This document shows, one piece after another, positions 51,040 through 61,783 of a DNA stretch of 64,000 bases. Source of the DNA: Epiperipatus broadwayi (lineage: Eukaryota > Onychophora > Udeonychophora > Euonychophora > Peripatidae); assembly GCA_028023455.1 (NCBI GenBank), contig JAQFVV010000014.1, forward strand, positions 4,593,336 to 4,657,335, read 5' to 3'. The notes under the pieces are model-generated. The model was given only the letters and a program-made list of their open reading frames with translations. It did no database searches and had not been told where the DNA came from. How positions within the stretch are numbered: the first letter of the stretch is position 1; each line of letters opens with the position of its first letter. The position numbers and the translations under genes were made by a program.

Positions 51040-52870
51040 TGCTAAAATAATGAAAGCTACTAAAATACTACTCCAGTAGTTAACCAATGATGCCTACGTT
51101 TCAACAACTTGGAGGAGTAACTTAAGGACAAGCACGGAATGGTAATATGAACGTTAAACTTTCTGGCCAGTTCGAACTTTATTTTATACTCCTTCTTTTT
51201 AAGAGCTCTTTTATTCTTTAATGTAAATCTTTGTAACACCTTTTAGTTATAAAATGCTACTGTAAATCTATAGCGTAATTCTTTAGATCTCTAGTCTTTA
51301 AACTTTTTCTTTTCTTACCTGGCGGTTCGTTTAATATATATATGTTAGTGTGCTTTATTAATGTCGTATTTAAAAATTATATGCCAATAATCTTTCGACT
51401 CGATGAGCCCTTTGATTCCATTTGCCTCACGCAAATAATATAACATTAATTTCAAATAGTAATTCTCGCCCATTAGAGCTAAATTTATAAGTTCTATTAG
51501 TCATCGAGTCAAAGGAAAATATTACATGTTTACTATTTTTTTTCTTACCTTTAGCTATTAATAAATTATTAGCTCAATGTTTCACCTATGTCCCCAGCTC
51601 CTATCTACGTTATAAGTATATATATATGTATTCAAATAATGTTAAATGATTTTCTTGTTCCACTAATATTTATTTATGCAAATATAATCTTAAAGGTCTT
51701 TATTGCAAAAAGGGTCGATAAAGGGTTAAATGTATTTTAATTCCGCTTTTGTTATTTTATATCAATATTCAGGAAGGGCACGATATTAGGACATAATTAA
51801 TATAGTTTATAAATGTTTTAAAATAGTTCGATAAAAGTTCGTTTGACTTTAATTAATTGGTCAAGTCATCACGTAGAGCATTTTACATGGGTTTGATTTT
51901 TCAACGATGACTATCAAGTCATCATCATCAAACGTTGCTGACGTAGGGCCATCTTCCGCTCCGTTAGGCTGGTCGGTGATCATATTCTCTTATTTAAATT
52001 TCTCGAGGGAGGCAGTACTTCCTTTCCTATTCATTAGTCAAAGGGCGTAAGACTTGCCAAATGCAAGCCGCCATAGGACTTCGATCATCGACTAGCGATC
52101 ATCTTTCAATTTTACTCTCTGCCTTGTAATTCGTCAGTACCGTGCATCTTTGTCCCGGTAAAACCCGCTCCGTGCTCGTAATTCGTGATGAAGTGATTTA
52201 AATTAAAGTCGAACCAATTCTCAAATATATTTAGTTTAAATCAGTTTTCAAATCAAGATTAAAGTTATGCCTTAAAATACGTTTTGCTCTTCATGAATAG
52301 ATTTCCGAATGTGAAAATAAATCTCACATTCCACCGTAATAAAATTAGAACAATCATTTCCGTTCTTAATGAATACCTTTATCTGCCTTTATATTTCTCG
52401 TTGGGGGCATAGACATAGAATCCCATGTTGTGTAATACTTGTTGGCATATGATAAGGACCGCCACTCTTATTATATTTATAAATTCTTTTAAAGACTAGA
52501 GGTAACTAATGCAATCTATATTTTATTGAACAAAACAAATGATTATTATTATTAAATATTTTCTAACATACTTGGTTTCTTAGTTCATCATTCTTTTTAT
52601 AATTATTTAAATGTTCATACCCGCTATCTGTGTTGGCAACCCGAACATACATATGATTTGATTTAAAAAGTATTCAAAGTAATTAATTATTAGATATTCG
52701 TGTCAGTGCAAGGGTCTCTAGTCCTCACCAACCGTTGAACTAGTTCTTGGCGCATAGCACTGTGCCGTCGATTTCTGCTATCTGAGCTGTTGAGTTGGGT
52801 TTGAATTCAGTTTTGGTTAAGCTGAGTTTGAATCCGATTTGACTTGCGGTGGTGGTGGGTTTCGACCGGT
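51040..52870. other. CpG-bearing, G+C-elevated region
   Basis: Compared with its flanks this stretch has many more CpGs (for example 51390-51410, 51950-52190 and 52620-52870) and no long A/T runs. No long frame is open. An inverted pair (51392-51406 and 51501-51514, 'ctttcgactcgatga') brackets about 95 bp. Possibilities are promoter/UTR sequence of a host gene, or an old LTR-type element. No LTR pair was found. Confidence 0.35.
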
Positions 52871-52922
52871 GCAATATATATATATATATATATAAACATT
52901 ACAAGCATAAAGCTAAACTAGT

Positions 52923-53043
52923 CAATATAAAATCAAAACTACCCCAAATCTAAAATTAAATCAGACCTTAGGTTGTGTTTTAATATTATTTTTATGCTGG
53001 TCTGGTTTAATTTTAGATTTGGGGTAGTTTTGATTTTTGATAT
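52923..53043. mobile_element. Hairpin MITE-like element inserted in (TA)n
   Basis: The 45-bp arms 52923-52967 and 52999-53043 are inverted complements sharing 'aaaactaccccaaatctaaa' with very few differences. The loop is about 31 nt. (TA)n tracts flank both sides (52874-52894 and 53041-53052). This fits insertion into, or TA target duplication at, a TA microsatellite. Confidence 0.9.
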
Positions 53044-53141
53044 ATATATATACAGTTGTTATATTTTTATTATTTATTAAAAATTTTCAATAGTATAATT
53101 AATAGTCCCATCCTTCTTAACTCTTAAACCATATTTAACAT

Positions 53142-54118
53142 AATAAAACTATAAATAATCATAGCTTAATGATATAAAATTGAAATAAAAAGAACTACAT
53201 TTCCCAATCAGCTATGCATAACCAATAGTCAAACATCAGTAAATTATGAAAAGAATAGAATGATGTCATCTATTTTATAAACTTTGTTGGATTTTAAGCT
53301 TGATTTATTGATATTGTTATAAATCAAAGAGAGGAATTTGTATATTTGATTTATTTATAAGTGATTTGAAATCACTATTTAACAATTCAGAGGACAAGCC
53401 ACTGTCTTAGTTTTAACAACTCTCAAATCCCAAATGAAATGTCAGTTTAATAAATAAAACTACAAATAATCATAGCTTAACAACATGAAATTAAAATTGA
53501 AGTAACTCTAATTCCCAAAGAATTATGAATAATCAATTGTTAAACATCAATAAACTATGGAAAGAATAGAATGATGGTGTTTATTCTGTATTCTTTGCTG
53601 GTATTTAAGCTTAATTTGACATTGTTATACATCAGAGTGTAATCAGCGTATTAATTTATATATAATGTAAATGTTTTGAAATCACTATTTAACTATTTAG
53701 ATGATGATGGCATTGCCTCCATTTTAACAACCTCTAAATACAGAGGATACACTAACCAATACAGTAGTGCCAGTCAATGCAAGCCAGAATTATCAATGGA
53801 TGCAGGAAGGTTACTCTGGCTTGCACTGAGTGACATTAATATGGAGAGTTTAGCCTCTGTGCAAACAGTTTGTGCAATCATAAAGAATGGTTATCATGTG
53901 TTGTTAAATAGTTTTAATCTCCAAATAACAAATGAAATGTCACTTTAATAATTTTAACTATAAATTATTATACATCTACAATATTAGACAGAAATTTAAA
54001 AAATTGTAACTTCCAATATATTATGTATAATTAATATTTAAAAATTAATAAACCATAAAAAATAGAGATTTCACTCATTAATTTACAATGTCAATAAACT
54101 AAACTTAAATACCAATAA
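53142..54118. repeat. Tandem array, about 315-bp unit, three copies, one interrupted
   Basis: Unit 1 is about 53142-53456, unit 2 about 53457-53953 and unit 3 about 53954-54118 (partial). Shared blocks are 'ataatcatagctta', 'gaaaagaatagaatgatg', 'ttgaaatcactatttaac', 'ttttaacaact' and 'aaatgaaatgtca.ttta'. Unit 2 is longer because a family F fold-back (about 53747-53915) interrupts it. The third unit is the most diverged. Confidence 0.85.
53747..53915. mobile_element. Fold-back family F, compact copy inserted in a tandem unit
   Basis: It contains 'aatacagtagtgccagt', 'aatggatgcaggaaggtta' and 'atatggagagttt', in the order expected from the outer arms of the 13-kb copy. An internal inverted pair ('caatgcaagccag' and 'ctggcttgcactg') is centred near 53806. 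The terminal part 53862-53911 is the inverted complement of 42573-42618. Sequence on either side rejoins the neighbouring 315-bp unit. Confidence 0.8.
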
Positions 54119-54119
54119 A

Positions 54120-55544
54120 GTTAAAAGAATAAATTGTATCATTCTATTCTTTCCATTGTTTATTGAAATTTAATTATATAGCTTATTGGGAGCTGCAATT
54201 ATTTCTGTTTCAATTTCAGCATATTATAATAAAATAGGGGTTTCAAGAAATATAATGTATAAAGGTCAGTAATGATGGGTTAAGCAATGATTTAGCAGCT
54301 TTTTTTAAATTCATTACTCTATCATTACATTGAACCACAATGGACACATATTTGTTAACAGTGTTTAATTCTATAAACACCATTTCCTGCAATTTCTTTT
54401 CACAACAGCTAACATTTTTTTCCAGATATCTTATTCCTCTAAATATTTTAATTATAAGTTTCAATTTCATCTCTAATTTTTAACACTACACCAAAATTCT
54501 CCCTAATAAAACTATTCCTTCTCACTAGCATCTAACTCTTCATAAATTTTTTATCCTCTTTACTTTAACAACTTTTTTTACTCTAAGCAACTCTATTTTC
54601 TAAATAATTTAAAAATATTTTGAAACAATGAGTTTTTTGTTTTTGACAAAATGTAAATATTTTCAATAAAAATGTTATAATTATCAAAAATCTCCCATTA
54701 ATCTATACATTGTAGACTATGATTACTACCTAAATAATTTAATCACACATTTCACTATTTAAATAATTTAATCTTATATTTAATAAACATTCTTAGTTAT
54801 CTATTTGTATCTTTCATTGTCATTAATGAAGTAATCAGCCATTACTATCTTAACAATGATTCAACATCTCCCACATATTTTTATAATTTGGTTTAATCTT
54901 TTCAGATTCTTTTCATAATCATTCATTCTGGTAGCTTGTTATTTAGACTATTTTCACAGTAAATAAATAATGTTGTAAGTTATTACATGAAATTGTCAAA
55001 ACATTTAGAAAAATATCACAAATAATTCACTTAATCAAGTCCATATACAATTTGGTATCAATAAAAGATACTTCATTTTGCTTTATTGACCCATCATACA
55101 CATCATTTATTATATGATATAAACTGAATTTTTATATAAAGTCACAAGTTTTCATACATAATGTGATATGCAATGTAAAATAGCATTGGCCAATGTCAAG
55201 ATTAACTTTTCAAATAAAAATCATTAGATCTCAAATAGTAACAAGATAGAGTGTGAGGTGAGTGTGAAATAATTGAGCATTTAGAATATGTGCATTAACA
55301 AAATCTTTATTTTTTCCAGTTTCACCATTATTTGATTTCAAATTTATATTAGAAGAAAGAGATAAAATAAGTGGTCTCCATAAAGCTAGAATATGTTGCA
55401 CTTCATCAGCTCTATTTAAACCAGTTGGTCTTGTGAATACTATTTCATCAAAACATTGGAAATAATCAAACTAACACATGGTTTAACCCCCAAACTATTT
55501 TATTTATATCATATAGCCATGAAAACATTAAATAATATATATAT
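54120..55544. other. AT-rich DNA, unassigned
   Basis: A 75-codon minus-strand frame (54470-54243) with 'NVSCCEKKLQEMVFIELN' is protein-like but unidentified, with decayed sequence upstream. Nothing else is seen. Confidence 0.3.
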
Positions 55545-55660
55545 ATGTTCACTAGATGGAGCTTACCACTAGCTCCAAACAAGCTTTAATAATTGGCACT
55601 TTTTGGCACTTATTATTAAAGCTTGTTTGGAGCTAGTGGTAAGCTCCATCTAGTGAACAT
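55545..55660. mobile_element. Perfect-hairpin MITE, 48-bp arms
   Basis: Arms 55545-55592 and 55613-55660 are exact inverted complements, starting 'atgttcactagatggagctt'. The 20-nt loop contains a direct repeat of TTGGCACTT. The left flank is a (TA)n run. The absence of any mismatch between arms implies recent insertion or gene conversion. No coding frame. Confidence 0.95.
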
Positions 55661-57229
55661 TTTAACACAAGCTTAAAGGCAAGTTGCACAATTTGTGACT
55701 TGTTTTATTAATTATATATATATATGGAATTATCTCATGGCACACAACAGTGTGTAAATGCATATATATTTAATGCTTGAAAGAAAAGAAGGAATGAACA
55801 TAAACAAAATTTGCTGTATATATTCATTTAAAATATATTATCTTGATAACCAAAGTATTGATTAAATAATAATGTTTCATATTTTTTTAAAATACTATAA
55901 ATTATTTAAAAACAAAAAATGTTTAAAATGTCTCCCCAATGCAAATATTTTGTTTAGACAATCACTGATTTTGCCAAAAGTCTAAATTTCAATGTAACAA
56001 AAACACAAAAATATTTGAGTCTAAAACAAAGCAGAGTAATGGTAATTATCTTGCTTTTATTAATCAAGATAAAATTAACTTACTGTAATTGCCTTGTTTT
56101 TAAATTTCATTGTATATTATAAATAATGAGATTAGATTAACTGATAGTTAAAGAAAATTTAGTTCCAAAGTAAGTAGAAAGCCAGTTTTAAAAAAAGTTG
56201 TCAGGTTTTCATGTTGATGAGTTTGAATTCCCAAAGAAATAAGAGATGCCTTTATTGAGATTTCATAGCTCAGGATATGAGAAGAACACCATATGTCGGA
56301 CTGCAGTCCACAAAATTATAAAGTTAAATGGAGTCAAGAACTGCCAGTGTTTACATTATATGTGTACTATCTGCACATAATAATAAGAAGCCAATCTTTT
56401 AGTCTTAAGACTTTAGTGTTGTACTTTAGTCATGCATGGAATCCGAGATAATTAATTTCTATTACCAGTCATATATATATTGTACATGCTTGACATCTGA
56501 CTTATGGAGTATAAATGAAAAAAAAAATGTTTAGTAAAAATAATTTTTATTGACATATTTTTCAAACACTAACTTTACAAATTAATAGAACTCTATTTAT
56601 GTTTACTTTCCAGAGAAAAAAAAAAAAATTTTTGTTGATCTATATTATTTTAAACAAATTATAAATAAACTGAATAAATTATTGTGCAAACAAAAAAATA
56701 AAAGTGACCAGTTTGTCTCCAGAGCATAAAAACACTTATTATATTTTTTTTTTTAAATTTTTATTATATTGATAAAAGAATTTGTTTTAGAATTAAAAAA
56801 CTAAAAATCTTTCTTAAAGTTTGTAAGTGTATGACAAAAGCTAAATTGAAAAAGCATTCAGGCAAGATTTTCCATGAAGATAAATAATGTTTCTTTCTTT
56901 TAAAATATTTGTTTATAATTTAATAGACGTCAGAAATAATAACAATTGTTTTTGTAAAATAAAATAATTTAAATTGATTATTAAAATGTTTTATAATAAA
57001 ATATGCATGTGTGTTTCATATTTACAATTTAGCACTTATTATTTGCATATGATTAAAGTAGAATAATATTGGCATATAATTAATGAAATTATTATTGAGA
57101 ATTGAAATATTTTTACCTTACAATGTGCATGGTATGTGCACACAGTAATTATTAGAATATTTTCTGTTATTTTATCTTCAAATCTGTGTGCTTATATATG
57201 TATTAGGTAAACGATTTATTTATATATCT

Positions 57230-57230
<1 letters not shown>
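55661..57230. other. AT-rich DNA, unassigned
   Basis: Nothing recognised. Confidence 0.4.
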
Positions 57231-57288
<58 letters not shown>

Positions 57289-57316
57289 GTTGTTGTTGTT
57301 GTTGTTGTTGTTATTG

Positions 57317-57348
<32 letters not shown>

Positions 57349-57372
57349 GTTATTATTATTATTATTATTATT
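57231..57372. repeat. (ATT)n microsatellite with an inner (GTT)n block
   Basis: About 140 bp of ATT repeats with GTT units at about 57289-57315. It lies immediately upstream of the LINE and gives an artefactual poly-leucine frame. Confidence 0.95.
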
Positions 57373-57848
57373 TGAAATTAAAAGTAATTAAGTATAAATT
57401 TGGATTATTGCTGTGACTTTGTAGAATTAGCATGTGTTATTTGTCTCTCTGATTTTTGAATTCTATAATTCTTATTTGGCTAAGTTTTTTTTCTTATTTG
57501 TGATGGTATTATTAAGTAGAGTTTGGAGATTTTATTGATCTTGTTTTGTATGTATTTTATTTTCTAATGGTTTTATATTTCAATTTTATTTATTGATTTC
57601 TTTTAACTTATTTTTAAGTAGCCATTTTTTTTAATCTTGTTTTAGAATTTTTTTTTTATCTTAGTTTTTTATCTTTGTTGGAATTTTTTTTTTAATTAAT
57701 TGATTTATTTTATTCTTTTTGATTTTTTTTCTTATCTTTACTTTAGATTCTTAATTATCTTACTTTTTAATCTCTGTTGGAATTTTAATTAGTTTTAATT
57801 TTATTTTTTGTTTGTTTGGTTTTAAAACTTAAAGTTTTTATTATTATT

Positions 57849-58778
57849 ATGGATAAATGTAATTTTTGTCATTTAGCTCTTCCTTTTGGTGGAAATTTTA
57901 TAACTTGTCTGGGTTGTAATGGAAATGTTCATTTTAAATGTAGTACAGTAAGTGAAAAGACATTTAAAAATATGTCATCTACAAATAAAGCATTATGGAG
58001 GTGTAAAAATTGTAGAGCAGGAACTAATTTAAATTCGACTTTAAATGATGGATCTAGTTGTGATTCCTTATCTAATTCTTTAGATAATAATTCTAGTCTT
58101 GAATTACTTCAGCAGATGAATAGAAAACTTGATAAGCTGCCTGTTTTACAGAATAATATTGAGTCCTTATCTCAATCTTTTGCTAAACTTACTTTAGAAC
58201 TTGAATTAGTTCAAAATAATATAAAAATATTGATTAGAGAATTTAATGAAATGAAAGAAAAAGTAAAAGCACAAGATTCTTTGTTATGCAATTTGAAAAA
58301 AGAAGTATTTTATTTAAAACAGCAAAGATTAGAAAATATTGAAATTGTTGGTGTTGAATATACTAATGATGAAAATTTATTTAATATTGTTAAAAATATA
58401 GCTAAAAAATTAGAATTGTCAGACATTAATAAAAATTATATTAATTCTATTTATAGATTAAAATATGGAGGTAGTTTTAGGCCTGTAATAAAAGTTAATT
58501 TTGTTAATAAAATGGTAAGAGATTTATTCTTGTTAGGAGGTAAAAGAATTAAATTATATCTATCTGATGTTTTGCCTATTGCTACAGCTGATAAGCATAT
58601 ATATTTGAATGAAGATTTGTTGCCTGAAAATAGGAAATTATTTTGGAAAGTTCGTTCAATGGCTAAAGAAAATAAGTATAGGTTTGTTTGGATTAAAGAT
58701 GGGAAAATTTGGTTGAGGAAAGATACTGGGGATAGGGCTATTAGGATTGGTTCTGAATCGGATTTGTCTAATTTATGA
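57849..58778 (+). CDS. LINE ORF1 protein: PHD-type zinc finger, coiled coil, nucleic-acid-binding C-terminus
   Basis: 309 codons from ATG (57849) to TGA (58776-58778). A TTG at 57816 is in frame but unlikely as the start. Residues C4-C7, C20-C23, H28-C31 and C52-C55 form a C4HC3 PHD-like finger with the usual Trp (W50) before the last pair. Residues of about 85-165 are a predicted coiled coil (LLQQMNRKL..., EFNEMKEKVKAQ). The C-terminal part ('LENIEIVGV', 'RPVIKVNF', 'IYLNEDLLPENRKLFWKVR', 'YRFVWIKDGKIWLRK') is the RNA-binding-like domain common to many LINE ORF1p. PHD fingers are known in ORF1 of CR1-type LINEs. It would package LINE RNA. There are no stops or shifts. ORF2 follows in the same frame after the single TGA. 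Confidence 0.9.
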   Translation: MDKCNFCHLALPFGGNFITCLGCNGNVHFKCSTVSEKTFKNMSSTNKALWRCKNCRAGTNLNSTLNDGSSCDSLSNSLDNNSSLELLQQMNRKLDKLPVLQNNIESLSQSFAKLTLELELVQNNIKILIREFNEMKEKVKAQDSLLCNLKKEVFYLKQQRLENIEIVGVEYTNDENLFNIVKNIAKKLELSDINKNYINSIYRLKYGGSFRPVIKVNFVNKMVRDLFLLGGKRIKLYLSDVLPIATADKHIYLNEDLLPENRKLFWKVRSMAKENKYRFVWIKDGKIWLRKDTGDRAIRIGSESDLSNL

Positions 58779-61572
58779 CATGGATTATCTTTTAAAAATA
58801 TTGTTACAGAAAAAGATAATTTGGCTATTGAAAATTTTAAGATTTTTCATATAAATATTCATAGTGTGAGGAAACACTTTGATGAGTTGTTAATTCTTTT
58901 ACATTCACTTGATTATTCATTTGATATTATTTTGTCTGAGATCTGGATTAAGGAATGTGAAAAAACTGTACGAGTTAGAGGGATATACATCAATTATTAA
59001 TTCTAGAATTAATAATAGGTCAGGTGGAGTTTTAGTTTATTATAAATCAGTGCTTTGTGTGACTTCTATTGATGCAGTTTTTGATTCTTCCGAATGTCTT
59101 GTTTTAAATTTCATTTTAGGTTCAGACAAATTAACACTTATTGCTCTGTATAGGTCTTGCAGTCATACAGTTAAAAACTTTAGTGATGAACTTGGTGATT
59201 TGCTTACTAAATTAAATGATAAATTCATTATTCTTGTTGGTGACTTGAACATTGATATTTCTGGTGAAATTTCTGTTGCTGCTCAATATTATTTAAATAT
59301 GCTGTCACTTTTTGGATTTATTCGATGTTTATTTCATCCTACACGTGTTACATCTTCATCATCTTCACTTATTGATCACGTCTTTGCTAGATGTCCTGAA
59401 AATATTTTTTTGAAAACATCTTTTTTGGATTGGTGTCTTACAGATCACAGAGGAATTGTTGTTACTTTTAAAAAGAATTTTTCTCATAGTAAAAAGTCTT
59501 TTAAACTTTTATCTCATGATCGTTTGCAATCCTTAATTACTAAATACGATTGGAATTTAATCTTTGAGTTGATTGATGTAAATTGTGCATTTTCATTCTT
59601 TGTTGACAAGATGAAGGAGTTTATAGATTATTGTTCTTTTATAAAATATATAAAGAAGAAAGTTCTGAAGAGACATGATTGGATTACAAATGAGTTAATA
59701 TCAAAAGTTAACAGTAAGAATAAATTGTACAAGCTTTTCAAAAGGTTTCCTGCTAATGAAGATTTAAAAATTCAGCTAAAGGTTCTTGATAAAGAAATAA
59801 AGAAAGATATAGTCAAAGCTAAATTGATTTTCTATTCTACTCAAATTGATTCTTTAAAATCAACTAAATTAAGCAACTTTTGGACTGTTGTTAAAAAAAT
59901 TATTTTTAAAGAAGGATTTTTACAAATTTCTAGACTAAAGATTAATGAAATATCTATTGATGTTTTGAATAATTCAAAACTAATAGCTGATCATTTCAAT
60001 CAATATTTTGTACATAGTGTGGAATTGTTAATGAATAGTTTTGACAATAATTGCAGTTCTCATGTTTTTCAATATGAGAAATCTATCCTGAATTCTTTTG
60101 TTTTTAAAGAGATTGAAGATTGTGAAATTTTAGATTCTCTTTATAAAATGAGACATAAGAAATGTATTGGTTTGGATTGTATTTCTGTAAAAATATTAAT
60201 TGAAAATGTTTCCATTCTTTTACCAATTTTATCTTCTTTATTTAATTCTTCTATTGATTCAGGTATATTTCCAGATTGTTTGAAATCTGCTGTTGTTACA
60301 CCTATTTTTAAGAGTGGAGATAGGGAATGTTTGGAAAACTACAGGCCAATTTCTATTTTATCAACATTGTCTCAAATTTTGGAAATGTGTGTAAAAAACA
60401 GAATTGTTTTGTTTTTTCAAAAATATAATTTATTTTCAAACAATCAATTTGGATTTTTGCCAGGAAGATCTACAGAACTGGCTTTATTTGAACATGTTTC
60501 AGTCATCACTGAATCTTTAGAAAAAGGTTACAAAACTATAGGCATTCATTTAGATTTGCGGAAAGCATTTGACTGTGTTCCACATGATATATTAATAATT
60601 AAGCTACACCATTGTGGCATAAGGAGTACTATGCTTGAATGGTTTAAATCTTATTTAAGTAATAGAAGCCAATTTGTGAAAATTAATAATTTTTTGAGTG
60701 ATACTGAAATAATTAGATATGGAGTTCCTCAAGGTTCAGTCCTGGGACCATTGTTATTTACTGTTTATATTAATGATCTGCTTGATCTTTCTCTTCATTC
60801 TAACATTTTTTGTTTTGCAGATGATACTGCTTTGGTTACTTCAGCAGTTTCATATAGTTTACTTGAGAAACTTGTAAATGAAGATTTATTTAAAATTACA
60901 CAATGGATGAACAGTAATAAATTACTGCTAAATATTAATAAATGTAATTACATAATGTATTCTCTTAAAAATATTCCAGCAAAAGACTTCTTAATTCAAT
61001 TGCCTTATGTTAATAAAACGTCTTGTCAGAAAATTACCAGAACTTCAACAATTTCTTACCTTGGCTTGGTTTTGGATGAGTATTTACATTGGGATAAACA
61101 TATTCTTTGGCTTCAAGTAAAATTAAGAAAACTTAATTTTCTTTTTTATAGATTAAGAGATTGTTTGAATAAATCTGTCCTATTAAGTATATATAAACAA
61201 ATTTTCTTAAGCAGACTTTGTTATGGTATAACATTATGGGGTGGCACTGCAGCATATTTTTTGAAGTCATTGCAAACACTACAAAATTTTACGTTAAGAA
61301 TTATTTTGTTTAAACCTTTGGATTTGCCAAGACTTGAATTATTTAAATGTGCTGGAGTTTTAACTATTCAGCAATTATTTTTAGTGAATATTTTGTTTTA
61401 TTATATTAAATACAAAAAAATGAATAAAAATAATTCTTCATCAACAATGGTGACTAAATCAAGTGATTTTGATTTATTATTTGAACCAGTGTACTTTAAA
61501 ACTCATTGCAGACATCAGAAATGTTATCTTGGTCCAAGATTTTATAATATTTTTATAAGAAACATTGTATAA
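58779..61572 (+). CDS. LINE ORF2: AP-like endonuclease and reverse transcriptase, one frameshift
   Basis: The start of the endonuclease ('ENFKIFHINIHSVRKHFDEL', from about 58830) is in the ORF1 frame. The rest, from about 58960, is in another frame. The break is at a run of six A (58960-58965), consistent with a one-base slip. Endonuclease motifs: 'GGVLVYYK', 'VGDLNID' (about 59237), 'SLIDHVF' (about 59366), 'LTDHRG' (about 59437). Reverse transcriptase: 'VVTPIFKSGD', 'LENYRPISIL', 'QFGFLPGRST', 'IHLDLRKAFDCVPHD', 'GVPQGSVLGPLLF' (60721-60760), catalytic FADD (60814-60825), then the thumb and a C-terminal end 'LGPRFYNIFI'. The 887-codon stretch 58909-61572 has no stop. There is no ATG in the N-terminal frame between the ORF1 stop and the endonuclease, so initiation is unclear. 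The enzyme nicks target DNA and copies LINE RNA. Confidence 0.9.
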
Positions 61573-61742
61573 TGTTAATGACCTATCAAGGAAAACTTTG
61601 AGAAAATTCATTATGAACTGGATTATAATTGATGATAATCAAAAACTTTTTATTTCTATTTAATTATTTTATTGTATATTAATGTTTTTTATTTTATTTG
61701 CACATGTATTTTTGTTAGGAGATTATATGTTTAATAAATTAA

Positions 61743-61743
<1 letters not shown>

Positions 61744-61778
<35 letters not shown>

Positions 61779-61779
61779 G
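61744..61779. repeat. (ATT)n tail of the LINE
   Basis: About 12 ATT units follow 'aataaattaa'. The next element begins directly after it. Confidence 0.9.
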
Positions 61780-61783
61780 GTAT

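Larger units (their letters stand above)
57373..61779 (+). mobile_element. Nearly full-length CR1/Jockey-type LINE
   Basis: Layout: T-rich 5' UTR (57373-57848) with an internal imperfect duplication around 'tctttgttggaatttt' / 'tctctgttggaatttt'; ORF1 (57849-58778); ORF2 (58779-61572); a short 3' UTR with AATAAA near 61733; and an (ATT)n tail (61744-61779). ATT repeats lie on both sides, so a target duplication cannot be read. At about 4.4 kb the size is normal for a complete CR1-like element. It is the only element here with both ORFs. Confidence 0.93.

Noticed and set aside
57188-57391. Poly-leucine reading frame
   Set aside because: Produced by the (ATT)n tract before the LINE.
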